From: a bacterium
GTDB taxonomy: Bacteria > Actinomycetota > Thermoleophilia > Solirubrobacterales > 70-9
Assembly (NCBI GenBank): GCA_023251975.1
Contig: JAHEXU010000001.1
Location: forward strand, 10,048 to 52,957
Length of the DNA: 42,910 nucleotides
Direction of reading: 5' to 3'
The position numbers were made by a program, and so were the translations under genes. The notes below the pieces were generated by a model. It had not been told where the DNA came from. It made no database searches and saw only the letters and a list, made by a program, of their open reading frames with translations. Of the stretch, positions 36,097 to 42,910 are shown piece by piece. The number at the start of each line of letters is the position of its first letter. Positions within the stretch are counted from its first letter, which is position 1.

Positions 36097-37974
36097 ATGG
36101 AGCCCAGTTCAGCAACCGCCAAGCCAAAGGCCACCGAAGCAGATCTTGATCAGAGCCTGGACAAGACCCAGGTGGGTAAGGGCGCGCTCGGATCGCTGAC
36201 CAACCCGGAAACCTACGACAACCTTCCCGGCTACATCATCCCGATTCTCGAGCACGAGTTCGACGACTTCGACGGCGAGGCCGACCTCTTTCTCGACGGC
36301 ACGACCCCGGAGGACCAGTTCATCGGCTTCCGGCTCAAACAGGGCGTCTACGGGCAACGCCAGCCCGGCGTTCAGATGTGCCGGATCAAGCTCCCCGTCG
36401 GTGGGGTCACCCCCGAGCAAATGGAAATGCTGGGCGAGGTCGTCGAGCACTTCGCGCCGCTTGGCAAGGGCCACATCACGACCCGCCAGAACATCCAGAT
36501 CCACCACGTTCCGCTCAAGCAGATGGCGGAATTGATCCGCCAGATCTCCTCGGTCGGGCTGTCGAGCCGCGAGGGCTGCGGCAACACGGTCCGCAACGTC
36601 ACCGGCGATCCGTACGCCGGGGTCGCGATCGACGAGAGCTTCGATCCGACCAGCCACGCGATCGCCTATGTCCGCTACTTCGTCCGCCACCCGACGACCC
36701 AGCTGATGCCGCGCAAGATCAAGACCGCCTTCAGCTGCTCCGATGCCGATCGAGCGATCATCGGGATCCACGACATCGGCTTCATCCCACGAATCCGCGA
36801 CGGGGTCAGGGGCTTCGAGATCCGAGTCGGCGGCGGCACCTCGATCATGCCGCGGGTCGCCCCGACCCTGACCGAGTTCGCAACCGCCGACGACGGTGAG
36901 TATCTGAAGTGGACCGAGGCGGCGCTGCGAATCTTTGACCGCCAAGACTGGTTGCGGGTGAACCGCGCCCGCGCCCGAATCAAGGTGCTGGTCGACAAGG
37001 TCGGGATCGAAGAGTTCCGCCGCATGGTCGATCGCGAACTCGAGGGCGACTGGGTCGACGAGCGTGACTTCTCAATCGAGCACCTGCGCTACGACCTCGA
37101 CGAGGAACTGACCGCGCCGGCGCCGCCGCTGGAAGCGAGTTCACCAAACGGCGACCGCAGCAGCTTCGAAGCGTTTTGCGCCGACAACGTGACCGCGCAG
37201 CGCCAGCCCGGGTTCAACGCCGTCGAGGTCAAGATCACCCGAGGCGACCTGAGCCCGGAGCAATTCCGTGGCCTCGGGGCAATCATGCGCGAGTTCTGCG
37301 GCGGTGCCGCCCGCACCACGGTCGACCAAAACCTGGTCCTGCGGTGGGTTCGCGACGAGGCGCTTTACGCGCTTTACGCGGCGCTGCGCGACCTCGACCT
37401 CGCCGATCCCGGCGCCAACACGATCAACGATGTTGTCAGCTGCCCCGGGACCGACTCCTGCAAGCTCGGAATCACCGCCTCGATGGGGCTGAACCGCGCT
37501 CTCCAGGAGCGGGTCGAGTCGATGGCGATCACCGACCCGCTGACCCGAGCGATCCACCTCAAGATGTCGGGATGCCCGAACGGCTGCAGCCAGCACCACA
37601 TCGGCTCGATCGGGTTCTACGGCGCCTCGCTGAAGGTGAACGGGAATCAGATGCCCGCCTACATTCCGCACATCGGCGGCGATGCCCGCGACGGAAAGGT
37701 TGTGTTTGGCACCCGATTGAAGTCGCGGCTCCCGGCGAAGCGGGTCCCCGACGCGGTCGAGCGTTGGCTACGGATGTATGAGGCCGAGCGGGCCGACGAC
37801 AGCGAGGATTTCATCGCCTTCAGCTCCCGGGTCGGGACGAAGCGATTCGAGGAAGAGATCCGCGACCTCGCGATTCCGGCCGAATTCAACCTCGAGAACC
37901 TGCTCCAGTTCATCGATTGGAACCGCCGCGACCCGTTCAAGGTCGAGCGCGGCGAAGGCGAATGCGCCGTCTAA
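36097..37974 (+). CDS. Siroheme-dependent nitrite/sulfite reductase, probably sulfite reductase by context
   Basis: GHITTRQNIQIHHV, CGNTVRNVTGDPYAG, CPGTDSCKLG...MSGCPNGCSQHH Fe4S4/siroheme motifs; followed by cysH, sat, cysC. Confidence 0.92.
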   Translation: MEPSSATAKPKATEADLDQSLDKTQVGKGALGSLTNPETYDNLPGYIIPILEHEFDDFDGEADLFLDGTTPEDQFIGFRLKQGVYGQRQPGVQMCRIKLPVGGVTPEQMEMLGEVVEHFAPLGKGHITTRQNIQIHHVPLKQMAELIRQISSVGLSSREGCGNTVRNVTGDPYAGVAIDESFDPTSHAIAYVRYFVRHPTTQLMPRKIKTAFSCSDADRAIIGIHDIGFIPRIRDGVRGFEIRVGGGTSIMPRVAPTLTEFATADDGEYLKWTEAALRIFDRQDWLRVNRARARIKVLVDKVGIEEFRRMVDRELEGDWVDERDFSIEHLRYDLDEELTAPAPPLEASSPNGDRSSFEAFCADNVTAQRQPGFNAVEVKITRGDLSPEQFRGLGAIMREFCGGAARTTVDQNLVLRWVRDEALYALYAALRDLDLADPGANTINDVVSCPGTDSCKLGITASMGLNRALQERVESMAITDPLTRAIHLKMSGCPNGCSQHHIGSIGFYGASLKVNGNQMPAYIPHIGGDARDGKVVFGTRLKSRLPAKRVPDAVERWLRMYEAERADDSEDFIAFSSRVGTKRFEEEIRDLAIPAEFNLENLLQFIDWNRRDPFKVERGEGECAV

Positions 37975-38032
37975 CCAAATCCAGCGAGCCGCCGAGCCCG
38001 GCGACGCTGCGCCGCGGCGGAGCGCGGCGCTG

Positions 38033-38836
38033 ATGAGCGGGGCGACGCGCACCCCTGGCCGCTCCCGTGGCAGTGCTGCGGTGACTCCGTCGGAGAGAAA
38101 GAACTCGGCAACCCCCGGCAAGGCAAAACAGCCGACACTCCTGCGCGACCACGCCGGCGAGATCGTCGACCCGGTGGCGGTCGCCGCCGAACTCGAAGCG
38201 ATGGATGCCGCGGGCGCGATCGCCTGGGCGCTTCGGACCTTCCAGCCACGCCTTTACTTCGCGACCTCATTCCAAAAGACCTCGTCGGTCATCATCGACC
38301 TGGCCTGGCGCGCCAGCCCGCAAGCCCGCTTCTTCTACCTCGACACCGACCTCCTCTTCGAGGAGACCTACACCACCCGCGATGCCCTCGCGGCTCGATA
38401 CGGGGTCACATTCGACCGCTATTCGGGGATCTCGCTCGATCAGCAGACGGCGCTTTACGGCGATAGACTCTGGGATCGTCAGCCGGATGCGTGCTGCGGA
38501 ATCCGCAAGGTCGAGCCGATGCGGCAAGCGCTGTCCGGCTCTGACTGCTGGGTTTCGGGAATTCGCCGGGTCGACTCGCAGACCCGGGCCGGAGCGGCGA
38601 AATTCGGCTGGGATCGGCGTTTTGGCCTGTGGAAGCTGAATCCGCTGGCCGACTGGACCGACCAGGACGTATGGAAATACATCAACGACAACCAACTTCC
38701 TTACAACCCGCTGCACGACGCCGGGTATCCGTCGATCGGCTGCACCCACTGCACCCGGCCGCCGGGCAACGGCCTGGCAGCGCGCGCCGGTCGCTGGGCT
38801 GACGCCCACAAGACCGAGTGCGGCCTGCACGGCTGA
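38033..38836 (+). CDS. cysH: Adenylylsulfate/phosphoadenylylsulfate reductase
   Basis: FATSFQKTSSVIIDLAW; DACCGIRKVEPM...; PLADWTDQDVWKYI; SIGCTHCTRPPG; KTECGLHG. CC...CxxC ligands present. Confidence 0.92.
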   Translation: MSGATRTPGRSRGSAAVTPSERKNSATPGKAKQPTLLRDHAGEIVDPVAVAAELEAMDAAGAIAWALRTFQPRLYFATSFQKTSSVIIDLAWRASPQARFFYLDTDLLFEETYTTRDALAARYGVTFDRYSGISLDQQTALYGDRLWDRQPDACCGIRKVEPMRQALSGSDCWVSGIRRVDSQTRAGAAKFGWDRRFGLWKLNPLADWTDQDVWKYINDNQLPYNPLHDAGYPSIGCTHCTRPPGNGLAARAGRWADAHKTECGLHG

Positions 38837-38885
38837 CGCCGTCAACCGCCCCAACCTCACCCCCAACCAGGAGCAACGAACACAG

Positions 38886-39962
38886 ATGAGTGACAAGACG
38901 CTGAAGCTTTCAGCCCGCCAGACCGCCGACTTCGAACTGCTCGGTAACGGCGGCTTTGCCCCGTTGACCGGGTTTATGGGTTCCGAGGATTGGCGCTCGT
39001 CGGTCGAAAACATGACCCTGGCCGACGGTCGCGAGGTCTGGCCGATCCCGGTGACGCTGGCGACCGACCTCGAAGCCTCCGAGGGCGACCTGATCCACCT
39101 GCTTGCCGACAATGACAAGGCGCTCGGCCGGATCCGGGTCTCAGAGATCTTCGAGCGCGATGTCAAGCACGAGGCCGAGCACGTCTACCGGACCACCGAC
39201 GAGGCCCACCCAGGGGTCGCCGCTACGGTCGCCGAGGGCCCTCGCTGCATCGCCGGGACGATCGAGGCTGACGCCATGCCCGACCACGAGGAGGCGTTCA
39301 TGCGCCGCTACTTCACCCCGGAGCAGTCGCGCCAGGAGTTCGCCGACCGCGGCTGGAAGCGGATCGTTGCCTTCCAGACCCGCAACCCGATCCATCGCGC
39401 CCACGAGTACCTGACCAAGGCCGCGCTCGAGGTCTGCGACGGCCTCTTCCTGCACCCGCTGATCGGCGAGACCAAGTCGGGCGACATCCCGGCCGACGTG
39501 CGGATGAAGTGCTACGAAGTGCTGATGGAGAACTACTACCCGAATGACCGGGTGGTGCTGGGCGTCAACCCGGCAGCGATGCGCTACGCTGGCCCGCGCG
39601 AGGCGATCTTCCACGCCGTCGTCCGCCGCAACTACGGTGCGACCCACTTCATCGTCGGTCGCGACCACGCCGGAGTCGGCAGCTACTACGGCACCTACGA
39701 CGCCCAGGCGATCTTCGACGAGGTCGACATCGACGCGCTCGGGATCCGGCCGCTGATGTTCGAGCACACCTTCTGGTGCTACAAGTGCGAGGGCCTGGGT
39801 TCCCACAAGACCTGCCCCCACACCCCTGAGGACCGGCTGTTTTTGTCCGGCACCAAGGTCCGCGAGATGCTCGAGGCTGGCGAGGCGCCGCCCCACGAGT
39901 TCTCGCGCCAAGAGGTGGCCGAGATCCTGATCGACGCCTACCGCGACGACGCCCAGGGCTAG
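38886..39962 (+). CDS. sat: Sulfate adenylyltransferase (ATP sulfurylase)
   Basis: GGFAPLTGFMG; VAFQTRNPIHRAHEYLTKAAL; AGPREAIFHAVVRRNYGATHFIVGRDHAGVG; FLSGTKVREML. Confidence 0.95.
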   Translation: MSDKTLKLSARQTADFELLGNGGFAPLTGFMGSEDWRSSVENMTLADGREVWPIPVTLATDLEASEGDLIHLLADNDKALGRIRVSEIFERDVKHEAEHVYRTTDEAHPGVAATVAEGPRCIAGTIEADAMPDHEEAFMRRYFTPEQSRQEFADRGWKRIVAFQTRNPIHRAHEYLTKAALEVCDGLFLHPLIGETKSGDIPADVRMKCYEVLMENYYPNDRVVLGVNPAAMRYAGPREAIFHAVVRRNYGATHFIVGRDHAGVGSYYGTYDAQAIFDEVDIDALGIRPLMFEHTFWCYKCEGLGSHKTCPHTPEDRLFLSGTKVREMLEAGEAPPHEFSRQEVAEILIDAYRDDAQG

Positions 39963-40010
39963 CGCCGCCGCGCCGTCGCAAACGAACCGCAACAAGGAGA
40001 CAGAACAAAC

Positions 40011-40565
40011 ATGGCAGCAGACCACAAGGGCTTCACGCTCTGGATGACCGGCCTCTCGGGATCGGGCAAGTCGACGATCACCGAGGTGCTGATCGACAGC
40101 TTCGAGGCTCGCGATGTCCCGATCGAGGTGCTCGACGGCGACATCGTCCGCGAGAACCTCTCGAAGGGCCTCGGCTTCTCGAAGGAAGACCGCGATACCA
40201 ACATCACTCGGATCGGCTTTGTCGCCGACCTGCTCGCCCGCAACGGCGTCCCGGTCGTAACCGCCGCGATCTCCCCCTACCAAGAGACCCGCGATGCTGT
40301 CCGCAAGCAGCACGAGCAAAGCGGTGCCCGTTTTATCGAGACCTTCATCGCGACCTCGCTGGAAGATTGCGAGGCACGCGATGTCAAGGGCCTCTACGCG
40401 AAGGCGCGCTCCGGCGAGATCCCGGTGTTCACCGGGGTCAGTGACCCCTATGAGGCCCCCGGCAGCCCCGAACTCGCGGTCGAGACCGCTGGCAAAACTC
40501 CCGAGGAATCGGCCGCGACGATCCTCGCCTACCTCGAGGCCGAACGCCTGATCCCAGCCGCTTGA
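40011..40565 (+). CDS. cysC: Adenylylsulfate kinase
   Basis: GFTLWMTGLSGSGKSTITEVL; VLDGDIVRENLSKGLGFSKEDRDTNITRIGFVADLL; KARSGEIPVFTGVSDPYEAP. Confidence 0.95.
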   Translation: MAADHKGFTLWMTGLSGSGKSTITEVLIDSFEARDVPIEVLDGDIVRENLSKGLGFSKEDRDTNITRIGFVADLLARNGVPVVTAAISPYQETRDAVRKQHEQSGARFIETFIATSLEDCEARDVKGLYAKARSGEIPVFTGVSDPYEAPGSPELAVETAGKTPEESAATILAYLEAERLIPAA

Positions 40566-40639
40566 ACCAGGCTCAGCGATAAGCGTGCCTAACGCGAACC
40601 GTCTGACCGCTATTGTTGCCTGTGCTCACCTAGGTCCCG

Positions 40640-41176
40640 AAGGAGCCATAGCGCCGATGCCTACCCGCCTACCGAATCCTCCTACTGATTGCGGTCCCCC
40701 TAGTTTGCGATCCTGTATTTGTGCAATCCGACAAGGCGACAGCTGCGAACGACTTCGGCACATGGTTCTATACGCAGGTGCAGCAGGTCAAAGGCTCTAA
40801 GGCCAGCATTCAGACACCCGGCATTTAAGTGCGAACAATTTAGTACGTCGGAGCCCGCTACTGAGGTAGCCTGCTCGGTCTATCGAGCGCCCACGGGCGA
40901 CCAATGGCGTGCTGCAATCAACGAAAATGTGTTGATCACCCGTAGTCTGAACTTTGACCAGGGGTTGGGGGCATGGGAAGTGAACTCGGGTACACTGGTG
41001 CGCTGAATACGTCGTCGAGTGTACAGTACTGTGACGCGCCGTCCTGGAAGGTCTTCCTGGATCCAAGTGAAAACAACCCGAACACCATCTCCGACGAGAG
41101 CCAGGTAGTAAAAGGCACGCCCCATAACGGGTGGTCGTTCGGCAATCTACCCTGCCCTGTTGTGATTGGACGTTGA
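40640..41176 (+). pseudogene. Fragmented secreted-protein-like gene, frameshifted
   Basis: Protein-like pieces in different frames: AYRILLLIAVPLVCDPVFVQSDKATAANDFGTWFYTQVQQVKGSKASIQTPGI*; NENVLITRSLNFDQGLGAWEVNSGTLV; ALNTSSSVQYCDAPSWKVFLDPSENNPNTISDESQVVKGTPHNGW. Confidence 0.4.
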
Positions 41177-41178
41177 GC

Positions 41179-42057
41179 ATGCTTCGCAGCTTGAGCCCCC
41201 GCAAAAGTATTACTTTCGTTGTTTGTTTGTTGGCCGCTGGGGCTTGCGCGATCGCGGCGATAGGAAGCGCAGATAGTCGGCCGGTTGACGGTGATGAGCA
41301 GTTTGCCGCTGCGCTGCCGGGCTCAAGCGCCTCGTTTGTCTCCGGTCCGCAGCACGGTTTGATCGCGCGAGTTGACCCTCAGAACTCGAGGTCTGACCTG
41401 TTCATGCCCAAGGGTTCCGCTGCTCTCGTAAACGCCGAAGTCGAATGGCGGGTCGCGATGGCGACCGCGCTGAGCGCCGAGGACGAGCCGGACCTGGTCG
41501 GTTTCGGGGTCCTCCCCGGTGACGGCTGGCAACGCATCAAGGAGTCGCCCGCGAACTCGACGCTGGGAGCCGAGAAGCCCCTCCTTGGGTCGGTCCCCGA
41601 AGACACGGTCCTAGAGCAGGTCGATTCGAACCTCGCCGTCTTGGAGAGTTCGCTGAAGACCTTCCGCTCCGCGAAGGTGGATGTGCTTCCCCTCTATGGC
41701 CCGGATGGGCCGGAGAACTCGTTTGCGGTAAGCGTCGTGATCGACGCTCAGCTTCCGTCGGCCTTAACGAAAGCCGACGCTGCGGCGTTCCTCGGCAACA
41801 TGTTGCTCGGACCTCGCGCTGGAGTTGTCGGGGGTGACTCGGACCTGATCGAGGGCTTCGCAACCAGCTTGATCGATGATGGCGAACCAATAGCCAGCTT
41901 GTTCTACACCTCCCGAGCTGGCTACGGTCAGTCACTGGTGTTTGATGATCGGGTCACTGCGGGGTTGTTCCCTGACCTGAGGTTCCCGATCCTGACCAAC
42001 GGCCCGGCCGTCGTCCCGGCTCTCTCATCGGCCGTGATGGGCGTGCCAGCAGGCTGA
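41179..42057 (+). CDS. Secreted hypothetical protein
   Basis: ATG at 41179; signal peptide-like MLRSLSPRKSITFVVCLLAAGACAIAAIGSADS. Confidence 0.65.
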   Translation: MLRSLSPRKSITFVVCLLAAGACAIAAIGSADSRPVDGDEQFAAALPGSSASFVSGPQHGLIARVDPQNSRSDLFMPKGSAALVNAEVEWRVAMATALSAEDEPDLVGFGVLPGDGWQRIKESPANSTLGAEKPLLGSVPEDTVLEQVDSNLAVLESSLKTFRSAKVDVLPLYGPDGPENSFAVSVVIDAQLPSALTKADAAAFLGNMLLGPRAGVVGGDSDLIEGFATSLIDDGEPIASLFYTSRAGYGQSLVFDDRVTAGLFPDLRFPILTNGPAVVPALSSAVMGVPAG

Positions 42058-42144
42058 GCACTGCGTCGCCGCGCCGTCATTCGCACCCGCCACCCGGGAA
42101 CAAAACCCAGGACCGCTCAGCTCGATGCGCCGCGGACGAGCATC

Positions 42145-42654
42145 GTGACGGTCTCGATGACGCGGCCGGTCATTTGCGGAGCGTTCGATGGTGGGCTGGA
42201 ACCGCTGCTCGTCGCGCTGCTCGACCGCCAGAAGGCGAAAGCGCCGTCGCGGTTGCTTGAGGCGCTGGCCGCCGAAGATGAGGAGTTCGAACCGGGGAAG
42301 CGGTTCGTCGCGACCGTCGCCAGGATAATCGAGGTCGTCCGAGACGACCCGGAAGGCTGGCGCCCGATCCTCGCCCCCCGACCGCAAACCCCCGGCGGCG
42401 GTAACGCGACGGGTCGACCGCAACCGGGAACCGGTCCGGCGTCGGATCGAGGATCTGATGCGAGCTGGCCTCCCGCCCTCGGTTGAGCCCGGGAGCGGGA
42501 CTGAGCAGGCGAAGCGCGACACGAGGTGATCGCGCATGCGCTGCTCGGAATCGCCAAGCACTTCGGACGACTGCTAATCGAACAGCCGGAGTTGATCGCG
42601 ACCGAGCGGACCATTGCCGCAGCCAAAGCGGACGCTGGGACTCGTTGGGGCTGA
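42145..42654 (+). pseudogene. TetR-family regulator C-terminal remnant with two frameshifts
   Basis: Frame A GAFDGGLEPLLVALLDRQKAKAPSRLLEALAAEDEEFEPGKRFVATVARIIEVVRDDPEGWRPILAPRPQTPGG; frame B VTRRVDRNREPVRRRIEDLMRAGLPPS; frame C EVIAHALLGIAKHFGRLLIEQPELIATERTIAAAKA. Confidence 0.55.
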
Positions 42655-42699
42655 ATTGAGTTGACCGATCGCGTCAGTCTTTCGCGATTTCGAGCGAAA

Positions 42700-42725
42700 C
42701 GTGGTGCACGTTCGTGGTACACTTC
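42700..42725 (+). promoter_or_regulatory. Two 13-bp imperfect direct repeats overlapping a putative -10 (TACACT)
   Basis: CGTGGTGCACGTT / CGTGGTACACTTC immediately upstream of ATG 42730; inverted repeat TTTCGC...GCGAAA at 42680-42699. Confidence 0.45.
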
Positions 42726-42729
42726 TCCC

Positions 42730-42910
42730 ATGCCAACCAAGAATCCGCGCATCCAGATAACCGCGGACGAAGCGCTGACCGCGGCGCTCGAGAGCACCCG
42801 GGCGGTTCTTCCCGCCGGTCTCTCGCGCGCTGGGCGAGTCCACGCACTTGCTTTGGCGGGCGCTCGCACACTCAGCGGATCCGACCGCGATGACCGCGAA
42901 CGGCTCGAAA
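42730..42910 (+). CDS. Putative antitoxin-like small protein, truncated by window end
   Basis: MPTKNPRIQITADEALTAALESTRAVLPAGLSRAGRVHALALAGARTLSGSDRDDRERLE...; RHH-like N-terminus; ORF open at window end. Confidence 0.5.
   Translation, partial: MPTKNPRIQITADEALTAALESTRAVLPAGLSRAGRVHALALAGARTLSGSDRDDRERLE

Noticed and set aside
39141-40319. 392-aa minus-strand ORF
   Set aside because: Antisense to sat and cysC, both strongly identified.
1-42910. CRISPR arrays, tRNA or rRNA genes
   Set aside because: No regularly spaced repeats, cloverleaf-like sequences or rRNA signatures were recognised on manual reading.

Overview
High-GC bacterial chromosomal window, probably actinobacterial/Thermoleophilia-like (inference from codon usage and gene content only). 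Most of it is a cell-surface glycan/polysaccharide modification and export locus: Wzm/Wzt-type ABC exporter, acyltransferase-3, several family-2 glycosyltransferases, three sulfotransferases, and methyltransferases of the TylF, CmcI, FkbM and generic class I types. Around it are a methylmalonyl-CoA mutase alpha subunit, an acyl-CoA carboxylase beta subunit, an FAD monooxygenase, a WS/DGAT acyltransferase, a dodecin, and a sulfate-assimilation operon (sulfite reductase, cysH, sat, cysC). An accessory segment (about 5.5-12.4 kb) holds a restriction-modification-like pair and several decayed genes. The most interesting local signal is a 5-bp tandem duplication (GATTC x2, 7554-7563) in the 3' end of the endonuclease-like gene. 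It removes the natural stop and opens an 840-codon frame running into a downstream SEC-C protein. Other relics found by reading across frames: DUF2442, PP2C phosphatase, IS3 transposase, sigma-70 region 4, PIN toxin and TetR fragments. No rRNA, tRNA or CRISPR array was recognised. All family assignments come from reading motifs by eye; no database search was run.
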